DNA of 64,000 nucleotides from Antitrichia curtipendula (GCA_951230915.1 OX579635.1:38936001-39000000); one strand, 5' to 3'. Positions 24,780 through 38,492 are shown, numbered from the stretch's first letter. Notes: generated by a model from the sequence alone, not told the origin. Translations and numbers: made by a program.

Positions 24780-26442
24780 TTGGCTAATTCCCTCCAAATA
24801 GTTGACTGAGTGATAAAGCCCAATGTCTGGTAGTCCTGTAGCGTTGTATGTTGGCATTGGTGAGCCTTTGTCCTCCAAGTAGCATTCTTTGAGCGGGGGG
24901 GTCATCGAGATGTTTATAGTTCCTTCATCTTCCGTGGGTTCTGCATCCCCTATTGGACGTTGTGGTGAAGGGGTATATATCTTCAACACTTTATTGGCAT
25001 ATGTCTGTTGTTGTTTGGATGGTGTTTTTGTCTGTACTTCTGCCATGGATCTATCCATGTAGGCTACCTTTGCAAGGGATTATGTTGGCTTGGTAGTCCC
25101 TTGTTGTTGGTTATGTAGGATTCCTGCTTCTGAGTGAGGTTGAGGTAGTTGTATACCGCTATCTGTAAGATCTATAGATCTATCTCCATCGCTTTCTTGT
25201 CCACTGCGTCGGCCCATAATGGTTGGTTCATGTTGCTTGTGTTTGGATTTGTTGACTGCCTGACCCATTTGACGGTGCCGATGTTGGTGAAGGGTCTTTG
25301 TTGCTGTCTTCCCTTGCTAGGTTGTTTTGTTTGCTTTTTTTGGAAAAGGGAGGGCCTCTGCTGACTTCTTTCACCTTTGTTTCCTTCTGAGTTGTTCTTG
25401 GTACCACTAACTACCAAAGCTGGCTTCTTTGTTGTTTCTTTCGTGGCTCTATCCATCCGAGTTGGCTCTCTGGTCTGGCCTATCTCATTGGGTCATTTTG
25501 CCTGATATTTCTAGCTTTCTTTGGGATTCTTTGGTTTGTCACAATGTTTCGCAATGTGGCCAAATTTTCTGCACCAACGACATTGGTCCGGGAGTCCGCT
25601 AAACAACAATCCGTATTTTGTTGTTTCGCCAGGGTTTTCTTCCAGTATAGCTATGAAAGTGGATAGGTCATAGATGTTGCCCCTCAAAATCTTAATGCGA
25701 TATCCGGTTGTCTTTGCTTTGTAGGTTTTTAAAGTTTCCACTTTGAGAACTTTTTCTAGCTTGGCTACTAGTATTGGGAGGCATGTTGTGTTGCGGAGGT
25801 GTTTCCCTAACCCTTGTATTTGTACCCATATTGAATACCTTAGTTCGGCTATTGTCTCTGCTTGTTCCGAGGAGAACAGAGGGGAACATCGAGCTATGAC
25901 TACTTCATGAGCGTCCATATAATATTTTCCATCTAGGGCATGGTGGCTACCGGCTTCGGATGTGAACATTGCTTCAAAATAGTTGTTCCCTAGAATGACT
26001 ATGCTTTCTAGTGTTGTGTGCAAAGTTTCACGCGTCCATGCGTTGATATCTCTAAGTGGTGGCGACCGGCCAACAACCTGACCTATCATCGTGACGTTCT
26101 TGGCGGCTTCTCAATGTGTATGAATAATGCTACTCTCTTCCTTTGTGAACTCGAGAATTAAATGCTCCACTTGATTGGACTGCCTGACATCTATCTCTTG
26201 AGCTACACGCACCTCGGTGGGTGGTGCTTTGGCATTGCCATTTTGTCAACTGCTACCTCCTTCATCTAATGCGTATGTGGCTCTAATATTGGGTGCCTCC
26301 CAGGTTGCTAAGTTTAGATTAGGAGTGTCCACTACTATCCTCTCGAGCTGCTTGTAGATTTGTCCTTTTCCTAACGGTTGATCCGCCGCGTGTTAAGCTC
26401 TAAGTCCTCTCGCATTGCCTTCCTTTGTTGCCTGCCCTTCAT
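24780..26442 (-). pseudogene. LINE ORF1, nucleic-acid-binding protein with CCHC knuckle
   Basis: A start at 26442 (MKGRQQRKAMRED) is followed by interrupted but collinear frames. Recognisable parts are VRQSNQVEHLILEFTKEE, then a DUF4283-like stretch (FEAMFTSEAG; YSIWVQIQGLG), then the zinc knuckle CRWCRKFGHIAKHC near 25550 (CX2CX4HX4C), then a Lys/Gln-rich tail extending to about 24780. At least three stops or frameshifts interrupt it, including a TGA before AAKNVTMIG. In L1 elements ORF1 coats the RNA. Confidence 0.75.
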
Positions 26443-26685
26443 TATTGCCGCTTGACCTGACTAATCTGATTTAATTGCTACAAAAAAGGTCTTCAACCCT
26501 TCAGAACAATAGTCTAAGTGTGTGAATCCATCTAATCGTGAGTCAACTCTCTCAAACCCTAACCCCTAACCCTAGCCACCACAAGCTCTGCCTCCCGACT
26601 CTTATCCAACCCCTCTCTCAGTCTCACTACTATGTTACAATCTTGATAACTATGATATTGAACCTTGTAGAAAACCAATCATTGT

Positions 26686-26814
26686 CAACCATGCAATCAT
26701 AATGGCCCAAAAGCCTTATATAAAATCACAACCAATTACAACCATGCAATTATGATGGCCCAAAAGCCTTATACAAAATCACAACCAATCACAACTATGT
26801 AGTCATGGTCGCCT
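26686..26814. repeat. 53 bp tandem repeat, about 2.4 copies
   Basis: Two adjacent units begin CAACCATGCAAT and include GGCCCAAAAGCCTTATA; a third partial unit begins CAACTATGTAGTC. The first two units differ at only a few positions. It is noncoding. Confidence 0.75.
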
Positions 26815-27664
26815 AAATTTTTTTATAGATCAAAAATTAGATAACACAAAGATGCATTGAGATTCTATAGGTCCAATAGTAACATGAAAATTGTTAAGGA
26901 TGTCACTACCTAATTGTCCTCTAAAAGCCTCAATTTCTTTCTAATTATTTTAGTTCCTTGCAACCTAAAGGGTTAAAGTGGCCGGCAAATTTGTGAAGGA
27001 TTGTTGAAACAAGAAATAATGAAGTTTTACCTTTCTCTTGCACATAGATTTCATGTCTGCATTGTATTTTTAACTATTATCATACAAACATGTATTATGC
27101 CATCATCATTTGTGAAACTGTCATTAATTTCACATTTCAAAGACCATTGAGCAATGCATGTGGACATCCAATGAAAGAGAAAATAAGTCCAACTACTTCA
27201 GCATGTGTTTATTGAACGTTGCACTATTAAATTATACAATTTTTTTAAGTAGAGATTTAAGATGTGCCTAAATCGACCCTAAGCTCGGATGTTCAGATCA
27301 TGTACATTTTAGGTGAGAATCTACAGGGGTTGCTTTCAGGTGAAGAACACAATTAGGTGTACTTCCCGTTCCATCTGAAGTCACAGGAGAGTAATCACCG
27401 CCTGCATCCACATGATCAACGCGAGTAAATTAGATAAGAGGAAAAACAGACCCAGTTAAACTTCAGAACACATGGAGACCACCAGTTGCTGCACATCCTG
27501 AACGAAGAGTTTACTCTTTGCACATTTTGAAGTACATATTTTGGCAAGCAGAAAACATTATAGCACAATATCTTACCTACTTAATAAGGAGTTCAATTTG
27601 CAGAAGCGAATGCCAATGTACACCAGCAGCAATAAATAGATGTTTCACTTCAAGTAATCCGCTT
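26815..27664. other. Intergenic; 3' flank of the RING/kinase-like/WD40 gene
   Basis: No independent gene recognised. A short open minus-strand stretch at about 27295-27405 (GDYSPVTSDGTGS, ending TGA) follows a plausible acceptor, but I could not join it to anything. It may be 3' UTR or an alternative last exon of the upstream gene. Confidence 0.35.
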
Positions 27665-30600
27665 TTAAATAACTGCTTCATGACCGTATACCTGTTATTG
27701 CAGTGACGCATTAGAATCACAGTAGACGGAATTCAATTTGACATCAATTTCCCTCTATGTCAGCAACCCAATGTAAAGGATATTATTTGTGTGACTTGTA
27801 ACATATTTGAGAATGCTTATTAGGATATGTAGAGCAATAAGATTTGATGAATCTGCATCACTTTAAGCATTTTACCCTTGGAATGTTTTGGAAGATCTAT
27901 AAAGCTCTGGAGAAATCTTTTGAGTAGAAGAGACAAATCTGTCGAGATCAAATTTTTATCACTATGAATTTTTCGTGCAATTTCAAAGTGGGAGGTTGTA
28001 GATCACTAAACACGACGTTAGACAAACCTATTTACATTCAGAGTTTAGTGGCCATAGACATTCAGACAAATATTGATTTCATCACTTCCAAATAAGCGCA
28101 ATCAAGTGTGTGAAAAGATGAATTCATGTTGGTAAAAGGACACATCATAAGGTCCCCAACAGTTCTGGTATCCTCACCCTTCCCATCACCACTAGTTGAT
28201 AACTGTTTTTCTGTCCGAACTAACATTTTAATAAAACTGAAATTTTGACCGAAATAATGCCCGAGCTCAGGCTCTGAAATTACCTGAATTTTTTGTGTGG
28301 TACCAACGAATAGCTTGTCTTGTGCAGAGCAACAGAGTGCTGTTACTGCTGCCTGACTGCATTTCCTCTCAACTGGAATCGGACTGCCACTCAATATATC
28401 TTGAAGTGGCCATGCCTGCAAAAATATAAGGTCCACATTGCTTCATCAAATGTCCAAAAGGTTTCAAGTTCATTTTCTAACGAGGAACAGAGTGGTTCAG
28501 GGGGTTGCTTCATTGAGATGACTTCTCGTTCATCCAAAGTAATGATTGAATCTTCAAAAGCATCGACCTTCCATTTGGGTCAGTCAAATCAAATTCAGGT
28601 AAGTAATATGTTAGTAAAAATAAAAATGAAAAAATGAAAATTCAGCGACGACCAGGGCGTCGAAGGTTTAAATAAAACTAAGGGAGAGAAAGAGAAAAAC
28701 CTTAACAAAGCCGTCCCAACTGCTACTGTAAAGCCAATCTTGGTCGAAAGTCAGCGCTGAGATTACTACGGTATGCGCTTTGAAGGAGCCCACACACTCC
28801 TCCTCATTCCAAATCTGCACCATCCAAACAAGAAAGATGTAAGCTCTTGTTAACAGTGCAAGCATTAAAGAGACAGCTCAACATCAAGAAGCCTAGTGCC
28901 CTAATAAATAAAGCTGATATAAGAGACTTCTATAGGGCTGATTGATAAATCCATGCTCAACAGAAAAAGTGCAGGTCTTTGCAAATAGTTACCCACCTGA
29001 ATGACACCAGAGTCGTGACCTGAAAACAACAGCCCACTGGCAGGACATTTCACAAGTGCACGAATACCACCCGAAGGCACGCTCGACCTTCCACCAAAAT
29101 TTGTCAAAGGACTGTGATCTGGACGCCACCATATTCTGATCGTGCCATCCCAACTGCCACTGAAAAGAAATTGCCCTTCAACCATCAACACAGATACCAC
29201 ACCCTTATGTCCTTCCATCGTTGCAACCTGCTTAAAATCCTGTCAACACATCAATCAAAACCAATCGTAAGATAGAAGATACTCAAACAGTAAGTGACAT
29301 AATGCCATATCCAATAGAGACTCCTACTACCAAAATCAACTAATCCTCTTCCTATCAACACTTGGTTGGTCTTCATTCAGCAAGTTGGGTGTAATCAATC
29401 AATGCTCCACATGACTTGGTCTAATTGGATCTTGACCACTACCCTCTGAACGGAAATAAGGGGTTCTCTATTATCCCTTCAATAGTGGTCTACAACCTCC
29501 TATATTGAATGATTGCGTCAGAAATCATCATACACAGATAAACAAGCTCGTGTACAGGTACAATGATGTCAACTACGTTTCAGTGCCCCCTTAAAGAAAT
29601 TGGAAAATCTTCTCGTGGAACGATCTCACTATAATTCAAGAAACAAAGTGAATTAGATATGAAAGTATTCAAGTAAATAGGGTTCGGTTATGATAAATTT
29701 GCAATGGAAATCAGTATTAGCAGATATATCGATTAGAGATGGTCCGGTGAAAACGTCTGCCACATTCAGTACCTAGAAAGACCAGCAATTTGTACGTTGG
29801 AGCCAAGAGAAGTGATATCGCATCTTGTTAATGACAATTCTAATAACCAAAAAAAAACAATGATATACTGATCAAAATTTTCATATTTATAAGATTATTT
29901 GCAAAGTAAATTCTGGTTCCCAATGTCACATTAAAATCTCAAATTTTAATGGTAGTATGATAAAATTGAGAACTTCATAGACAATCAACAAGAACGAAAC
30001 TCAAATCGTTGCAAATGAGTTTTTTTAAACCGTTATTTGAGGTACTAAGACTTTAGTGACACAACTGTACCCACAGTGACCTCTCCACTGCACTACAGTG
30101 ATCTCCCAATGAATACACACTCCTACAAGTTGGTTCAAACGCAAATAGTACCCTCTAGCGATACTAGAACGTTAATAGGGAGGAAATAGATGCAGTACCG
30201 AGGTAGACCATGCTTTGATTGTCCTATCCCCGCTTCCACTGTACAGCAATTCGTCACCTGAGATCGCAAGTGAAGACACTCCTGAATACCGCCAATCTTG
30301 ATGCTCCTGCCAGCTAGCCACCGGAGCAGCTGAATTCTCCCTGGAAGCGGCACTCCATGCATAGATGTATCCCCCATAGTCACCACTGATGCAGAGCTCT
30401 GATGCTTCATGTACCACAAGTGCAGTGATCCTCTGTTCATGGCCTTTGAAAGTTTGGACCATCCTGTAGTCCTGTTCAAGTATCATAAGTGTGTCATTTT
30501 AATACTTGGTAAATGTATTGACTTAAGATGGCATCCAGCTCCATGTAGGCTTTCAATAAAATAAAATTGTTTCAAGAACTTAAGGACAACACCATAAAGA

Positions 30601-32937
30601 AAATATTTCTTATGATTCATGGTAAGGTCTCCCTGTGATCTCGACGACCACAGGAAGACCTCTCGATGTATCATCAACAGGCTCCCGTACATGATCAAGT
30701 TGTAATCCAACAACACCGTAGGAACGTGCAACCCCACGAGAAAAATCAAATAGAATCCAATGCCATAAAACTTACATTGAGAGACCAGACACGCAGAGTC
30801 TTATCAAATGAAGCACTAATCAAATAACTTCCTGCATAACCCAAAAGAAAATTATCATATCAGTGAAACCCAGCTTCAAGGTGAGGACTGCAAGACGAAG
30901 AGAAAATTCGGTGTGTAGATCTCAAAAGACACGGCCAGATCCAATAAAAATACTCCCCATACCAACATTCCACAATATACAGAAATAAATTATCTACGGG
31001 AGAGAAGACCGTCGTACCACAAACAGTCAAGCATGACACTGTATCTAGATGGCCTTGGAGAGTCTTCACTTCTGCGTCGCAATCCATGACATCGTTCAAT
31101 GCTCTTGACGAGCTTGGAGTGGTCTCCACTGTAGAAGTCTGAGGACCATGCAAAGCAATAGTGTGAAAGGAGTGTTTGAATTTAGACACGTCCTTAACCA
31201 TTGAAGGGACAACAGTGACCCTCAGGTCATCAAACACTTTGGTCAAACGAATTAATCACAATAGAAAAAGGACTTTTGAGATTCTCTTACTTTTCAAACA
31301 TAACTATTATGTAAATCGTATGTGGGTGCATTCTACGAATGCAATTTACACCTAGAGGTTAAAACTCAAAAAGTCACAAATCACTAAAACAAGATTTGTC
31401 CTTTAAGCCTTAAGGGTTAATACAGAGGCTTTTGAATCTTAATCAATAAGAACATTTATCGATTATGAGAATGACCAACACTTTTGTAAGAACTTGTGTT
31501 GATTTTAGGAAATAAATCAATAAAAACTTGAACCCTTTACATTATACTTCATAATTAGGTGCGTCGGAATACACTTTCATTTGCTAAAAAGAATCAGTAA
31601 AACTTTAGTCAGTCCGGTAAAACGAACCATGCTTAAAGCGTTGGTTTTGGCATACTCACCATCTCACTTGCTGTTTCTGGCTGAATCCTGGAATTATCGT
31701 CAGGTATTGTGCCTTCAGATTTCAATATTTCTAGGTCAAGCTTGTCCTCCATTAAATGAGAAGGGATCTCTAGTGGCTGCTCATCAAGCAATTCCTTAAG
31801 CTCCCGCCACACATCAACCACCCGTGGCCTGTTACTTGGAACAGCTGCCATGCAATTAAGCAGCTGCTCTTTGAAACCGACTTTTTGCTCCAGAGCTTCA
31901 ATCTGTGTTCTCTTTCTAACCTCAGAGTACATCAGACCCCCAAGAAGTGAGCTTCCGGACAACAGCTGCAGCAATAGACATCCTAGTGACCAGACGTCGG
32001 CCTTTAGAGATACTAATTCATAATCATCGCCACCAGTCTCTTTGATGAATTCCGGACTACAGCACTCACTGTCCCCTGTCCAAACGGCACATTTCCCAAC
32101 ATGTAGTCGAAGGTGACCAAACGCATCCAAAGTGAAAGAATCCGCCCCAAGCATGCCCACAACAACCCCAGCGGCATGAATTTCCATCAGTATTTCACAA
32201 AGCTCCAGCGCTAGTCTAACCTTAACCCTATCCTCCTTCGGGCTCCCGTCTCCCTCATGATTGAACAAACTCCTTGCCTGCTTAATTCCTTCAGCATACA
32301 CCTTCGAAACGAGAAAGAGTGTCCCTTCGTCCGACATCCACAAACCAGCCACCTCGGCGAAGTAATTACAACGAAGGGCAAGTAAACGCATCAATTTGGT
32401 CCGACTTTTCGGGTGTAGAGCTTCCCAAGCCAAGCGCACACGCTCCTTATACTTCAATTTCCCATCCGAATCAATTTTCGACAAACACTGCAAGCTCACC
32501 ACTGATTTCAATTTCTTATCACCAAACATTACATCCCCGTCCTTCCTCCTCTCGACTGCCGCTTGCGGAAGCACCCAAACAACAGACTCTCCATACGCCA
32601 CCTCGTGAAGCGGAAATGCTAAGGATTCCACCTTCTGCTCCGGCTTAAGGTTTAGGTTTTGAGCAATCGGAGCTTTGAGCAATCGCATGAGTTCAATGTT
32701 TTTCGGAAGCTCCAGGAATCCTCCCAACGGCAGTTTCGTGTGCTGCTTGCACTCCGGACATCGCACCAAACCATGGCCAGCTCCTTTCGTCCCACTCCCC
32801 GTCCCCCAGTGCGATCGCAAATCCGCCACGCAGCTCTGGCAAACCGAGTGGCCACAGGACAAGACGCGCGGCGTGTGCTCGCCTTCATCGAACACTAGCA
32901 AGCACACCACGCACTCCGGCGGTTCCATCGATTGCAC
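27665..32937 (-). CDS. RING / kinase-like / WD40-repeat protein, probable E3 ligase
   Basis: Eight minus-strand exons: 32937-31660, 31236-31020, 30831-30776, 30471-30199, 29239-28997, 28814-28701, 28415-28284 and 27691-27665. All have GT-AG introns and consistent phases, giving 779 aa. The N-terminal RING is C3HC4: CVVC at 9-12, CGHSVCQSC at 28-36, CPEC at 60-63. A kinase-fold region follows (ADVWSLGCLLLQLLSG) but the HRD and DFG motifs are absent, so it is probably a pseudokinase. Exons 2-7 encode WD40 blades, for example LISASFDKTLRVW, LYSGSGDRTIKAW and LFSGSWDGTIRIW. The architecture matches the plant protein annotated as At1g21651. It is probably a ubiquitin ligase with WD40 substrate recognition, its substrate unknown. 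The last 8-codon exon (VYGHEAVI, TAA) is the least certain. Confidence 0.85.
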
Positions 32938-35055
32938 GATTGCCGCAATTTCAAGCGCTTTCTCTTCGTGCAGGTGAGACCATTCTGCTCAGCCTCGATT
33001 TTTTCAAATGGAGATTGCAAGCACAGGTGGTTGCAATTCTGCAAACCAGAGAGTGGCGATGTCTTGGCGAATCCAAATCTCTGGAGGTACAAATTTGATA
33101 GAAACTTTAACAAATACTGGTCTGCAATTCAAGCGAATGTCGGAAACTCTACAAATCGACTGCACCGAAGCCGAAAAAACTACTTGCAACATCACATTGT
33201 AGGTACTGCTTGAATTTCGATTGCAAGCTCTCAACTGCTTGCAACAATAACTTGTGAACTGCTTTAACTCCTCTTGCAATCAAAATTCAAGCAGTTTACA
33301 AGTTGCGTGTGCAAGTGCAGTTTAGGAGCGAAAATTCGCGAAAAAAGCGATGCACAATTAGGCGGAGGGCATATTTGCCCGTTTCTCAAGGGATGAAATT
33401 GCTACACAATCTTCAGTTGGGATGTACCATTATGGATGAAATTCGCTATTGTTTCAATGGTTTCACAGTCCAATATTGAAAGTATATTGTTACTGTACAA
33501 AAACTATACTGTAACAATATAGTTTCAATGGGAATGCATTGTTTCTTCTGAAACTAAATTGTTGCAATACTACTTTTGGACTCGAGTAATACACTTTCAA
33601 TAATGGAGTGTGCAACCATTAAAACAATATTACAATAGTATTAAGAGTAGGGGGGTAGTTTCTGTAGTATTTGTCGAAAAAAACGTGGTTGAAACAATAC
33701 CAATGTAGTATATATTTAATACTATGTCAATGTATTCATAGTCCAACTCTAAACTAGTATTGTCGCAATACAAATGAAGACAATATTGCATGGAGTACTA
33801 AATTAGTGCCAAAACAATATTGCTAAGGGCTTTGCTATTTAGGGTTTAGGGTCACAAAAAACTTTGGATTGGAGCCCAAAGAAATAGAGTGTTTTGATTG
33901 GAAGATAGCCATGGTAACAATTCAAAGTTCCAATCAAAACACTCCATTTCTTTGGGCTCCAACCCAAAGTTTTTGAGTATAAATAAGCCCTTAGTATTGC
34001 AATATTTAGTACATTATATTGTTTCAAAACTAAGAATTCTTTACTAGTCAACTATGAAAAAATATATTAAATGATCTGTTTCAATATTGCAATTATGTAT
34101 AATTATTGTATGGCAACAACTCTCTTTTGATATTGAAATATGCATGCTTTGTGATTACTTTATTCACTATCTATATAGCTACAATACTGCAAGTGCAAAA
34201 TAATGTTTTTATAACAAAATTGTGCTTATATGACATTGGTATGCATTTCAAATTACAAAAAACACAAAATGATTGCATTTTTGGGGTTCAATCAATATAC
34301 ATTTCCATATAAGATTCATACAAATTACAATTTCACATTCATGTATGTAACCTTCAAGAATGTACATTTGCAAATGCCTAAATATAAATACTAATCTACA
34401 TTACACTACAATTTCTACTAATACTAAGATTCAACCAAACTACTACACTTCACTACCTACGATTGCTTCAAAAAAATACCGGCTTGGAAGACGAGTACAT
34501 AAACAAGGGGAAACAATTGTTGTAATGGAGCAACTTCTATTTAACATCCCACAACTCCAAAACTATTGTCCACAAACATAATTTTCTTGGATTATTGTAA
34601 CTCCCTTGCATCACCAATTAAAAATTTAAATTAGTCATCAATTGAACAATATTTACCACAAAATCATATTGTTGCAATCTTATTGAAATGATGGAAGGCA
34701 AAAACACATTTCGGAACAAAAATTAAAACCAAAATATGGTAGTAAATTATAGAAACTCATAGACATCAATGCTTGCAAGACTTCTACTTATAAAGGAATT
34801 ATCATTCTTTTGACATGGAGCCTTTCTGAGAGCTCTCAAAGAGAATGTTGTTGTCTTTAGATAGAAGTGCCTATTGCAATGATTTCTAAACATTGTCATT
34901 CTCTATACACTTGCTAGAGTGATGACCTGTTCCAAGAAAACAAGTTAAAATTGATGTTACTATTCACGAGCCTATTTCCAAATCTTAGATTCATGAAAGA
35001 TTAGGAAGTTATTGCAAAAAGCTTACATTAAAAATCATATCAAATCAATGCAATA
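32938..35055. other. Upstream region of the RING/WD40 gene and AT-rich DNA
   Basis: Immediately upstream DNA should hold the promoter of the minus-strand gene, but no element is diagnostic. From about 33420 to 34100 the sequence is dense in AACAATAT and its complement, with a short inverted repeat near 33481-33521. A strong hairpin lies at 33856-33974 (separate entry). No gene is recognised. Confidence 0.45.
33856..33974. repeat. Hairpin-forming inverted repeat, arms about 46 bp
   Basis: The left arm (33856-33901) and right arm (33929-33974) are near-perfect reverse complements, containing GGAGCCCAAAGAAAT and ATTTCTTTGGGCTCC, with a spacer of about 27 bp. Just outside the left arm, 33838-33851 is two copies of TTTAGGG, the plant telomere unit. 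The whole may be a small MITE; no target duplication is evident. Confidence 0.7.
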
Positions 35056-35997
35056 TTAACCCCTAAAGGTTTTTGACTATGTTTTCACCAAAACCACTCC
35101 AAAACTGTCATTTCTAATACTAGTGCCAACTTTTAGAAAAAAAACATTTTTGGACACTTGTAACCGTAGGATCTTGTAGTAAACTTGTTTAAGAAGATGT
35201 GGAAAAATTTCAGAATTTTCCACATAGTGGATTGCAAGATAATAGCGTTTGAATTGTCAAAAATCCTTTTTTTGTCCCTGCGAAAAAACGGGCAGCTGCC
35301 CTTCACAAGGTCACATTTGTATGAAAAAATGTCCAAAATGATGGTTACTCTTTAGATTTATTCTTCAAGACAAGTTGGTTACATGCTTGAAAAATTTCAG
35401 ATCATTTGGAATTGTACAACATATAGGAAAAAAATAGTAAGTAGGAAGAGGTAGAGAATGATTCAAAACACTAAATTGTCAAGAATTTATTTATGAAATT
35501 GAAAAATGCCAATCCCAACGATTGTAATGTTGTACTAAACAATCTAAACCCAATGTTTTTATTTTTTTCAAAAATATTGAAAATCGAGTTAAATAAAGGA
35601 CTTCAAAGTTTATTTTAGAGTAGAGATTCCATAACTACCCTCAAACTAAGAATCCTCATAACTTTTGACTCATTGATCCGAATGGAATGATTCAAAGCCT
35701 TCCACGTACATATAAATCTAAAGAACCAATTTCAAATTTTAGTTTTTTTTTAAAAGTGATTTTTAAAGAAGTTCTTTTTGCTGCCTTGGCCGCCCGTCAA
35801 ACAATGAAACTGACATATCATGCAATAACTTTTTAACCATGTAGTCAAAAGTTATGAAAATTGTTAGACCTTAAAGCTACTCCTCGGACACATCTTATGT
35901 GAAAATTTCAAAGAAAAAAAAGAAAAATTCCGGTCATAGTGAGCTGCTCAAAATCGCTATGTTGTCAAAAAACGGTGTTTGGTCCTTTAGGGATTAA
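35056..35997 (+). mobile_element. TTAA-bounded repeat, family A copy 4
   Basis: Starts TTAACCCCTAAAGG and ends CCTTTAGGGATTAA, with one substitution in the right terminus. The interior matches copies 2 and 3 throughout. It is noncoding. Confidence 0.85.
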
Positions 35998-36328
35998 AAA
36001 CAAAATACCGTCAACTTTCTCTTGCAAGTAAACATTGATGTTAGATATGTTATCTTGCCCATGATTCCTCTAGCCACAAAGCTCATAGTAAAATGCAAAG
36101 CAGATAATCAACTTCCCCAAATCCTCCACCAAGACTATTTCCCCACCAAAAGAATTCCTAAACCAAAAGCCCCTCTCTCCAAATCCATTAAGTTATAAGT
36201 GCACATGTGCATAGTAGGTACCTGATAAAATTGAAGTAAATAACCTTGGTATGATATAGCTTTGGAGTATCTTGCATACGTTGTCGTGATGTGGGTTGTC
36301 TACTAGTTAGATACATATTTGCGGTTCA

Positions 36329-37284
36329 TTAACCCCTAAAGGTGTTTGTCTATGTTTTCACCAAAACACTCTAAAGCTGCCATTTCTATTACAAGTACCA
36401 AATTTTAGAAAAAAAAAATTTTGGACATATGTAACCATAGGATCTTGGTGTACGCTGGCTTGAAAAGATGTGGAAAAAATTTCAGAAATTTCCACTATGT
36501 AGATTGTAAGATACTAGTGTTTGAAGTGAAAAAACTCTTTTTTTGGCCCTACAAAAAACCGAGCAGCTTCACTTCACAAGGTTAGAATGTTATGGAAAAT
36601 ATTCCAAAATGGTTGTAATTCTCTGGATTCACTCTTCAAGGCAAGTTGGCTACATTCTTGGAAAAAATTAGATCATTTGGAATTGTACTGTACAATATAT
36701 AGGAAAAAAAATAGTAATTAGAAAGAAGTAAAAAATGATTCAAAGTACTAAATTGTTAACAATTTATTTATGGAATTGAAAAATGCCAATCCTAATGGTT
36801 GTAATGTTGTAATAAATAATCTATCCCTTACATTTATACTTTTTTCCAAAAATATTGAAAATTAAGTTAAATAAAGGACTTCAAAATTTGTCTCAGAGTT
36901 GAGATTCCATAATTACTCGCAAACTACCCACAACTAAAACTCCTAATAACTTTCATCTCATTAATCAATATGGAATGATTCAAAGCTTTCTACAAATATA
37001 TAAATATAGAGAACCAATTTCAAATTTTTATTTTTCAAAAAAGTGATTTTTAAAGAAGCTTTTTTAGCTGCCCTAACTATCTACCAAGCAGTGAAAACTA
37101 TACATCATACAATAACTTTTTTATTATGTACTCAAAAGTTATGAGAATTGTTGGGCCTTAAAGCTACTCCTTGGGCATATGTTTTGTGAAAATTTCAAAG
37201 AAAAAAAAAAAAAATAATGTTTGTAGTGAGTTGCCCAAAGTTGCTATGTTACTAAAATAACTTGTTTGGTCCTTTAGGGGTTAA
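36329..37284 (+). mobile_element. TTAA-bounded repeat, family A copy 5
   Basis: Starts TTAACCCCTAAAGG and ends CCTTTAGGGGTTAA. It has the same orientation as copy 4, 331 bp downstream of it. It is more diverged inside than copies 2-4, with GTGTTTGTC near the start. Confidence 0.85.
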
Positions 37285-38492
37285 TAAATCTATAGTATTA
37301 TCAAGTTTTACCAGGTTTTCTTTAGACATGACAACATGCCCGAGTAGTAATACTTGTTTGCATTGAGCTTATTTATTGGATAACCCAACTAAGATTGTTA
37401 GACCCGAATTGGTTATGGGACATAGCCCAATCCTCCAAACTCAATCAAAATACTCAAATCTTATAGATTTAAGTAAAGATTGTCTCAAAGATGAGTTTTA
37501 AGGCTCTAAACCATTCTCCATCTTTTTAATCACATTCTAATATATAGCAACAAAAGTGATATAAGAGGATTATTAATAGTCTATCTAATTTTGGAACCAT
37601 GTATTGGTTAGAAAAGCTTCATATGTATATAACCAATTTCTATCTTTGAATGGAATCTATGTAATTGAAATTGATTCTTTTGTGAATGAGTCTTGCAAGG
37701 TTATAGACACGGTTCTTTTATCTCTTTAATTCCTAAAAGGTAAAGATCCTATTTTTTGGCTTTTTGAGAGTTTAGACATGGTCTATAGACTTAGTATTTT
37801 GGATTTTTTTGCATCAAATTTGTTGGATAGCACCTAATCATCATGATTTAGTTGTATGCAATTTTACTTTACGTCATTTTAATTTGCATTTTAAAGATGA
37901 ATATGTAAAAAAATAGGATTTTTTTCCATTCATTACTAAGTTTTTTTCCAATTATCTTCCAATAAAATAGGACACATATATTTTCTACTAAAAAATTTAA
38001 TTAAAAAAATTCCATTGTCGACAAAGACTAAAAATCACAAATTTTGAAGTGTAGGTACTATAATATTTTAATCAGTGGAAAATTCAATCTAATATTTAGA
38101 AGTTTTATATTCCAACAAGTTAAGTAAAGGGTCCTAATATGGTTACATTTGTTAAAGATTGAAAAAATTAAAGAGTTTAGCCTTACTTTTTAGAAAGAGT
38201 ATTTTGAACCACTTTTGAACCTCAAAACACTACAAAACTTTAGCATTACAAAAAATATGAGCCCTGCAAAAGGTTGTTAGTTCTCAAACAACATAAGACA
38301 ATGACAAAAAAAAAATTAAAAATTAAAAATCAGTAAACTGCAGGGCTTGAATTGCACAAGATAGTGTGAGCGATAAATATTTTTGAAACACAATTTTAAA
38401 AATGGAAAGAAAAATTTATATTGAAATGATTGGGAACCTTACCAATTTAGCAACTTGACATAACACTACTTCTACCACATCAAATAATCTTT
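37285..38492. other. AT-rich intergenic DNA
   Basis: No gene, transposon end or repeat structure recognised beyond general AT-richness. Confidence 0.5.

Larger units (their letters stand above)
21805..26480 (-). mobile_element. L1-type LINE, 3'-truncated and decayed
   Basis: Minus-strand order is ORF1 (gag-like, CCHC zinc knuckle), then ORF2 endonuclease, then reverse transcriptase, which is the arrangement of plant L1 elements. The reverse transcriptase ends just after the QGCPLA motif at about 21805, next to the 21471-21787 MITE. The rest of the polymerase, the 3' UTR and the poly(A) tail are missing. Several stop codons show it is dead. Target duplications were not found. Confidence 0.85.

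Noticed and set aside
26686..26814. CRISPR-like array
   Set aside because: The units are directly adjacent with no spacers and only about 2.4 copies, in a eukaryotic genome.
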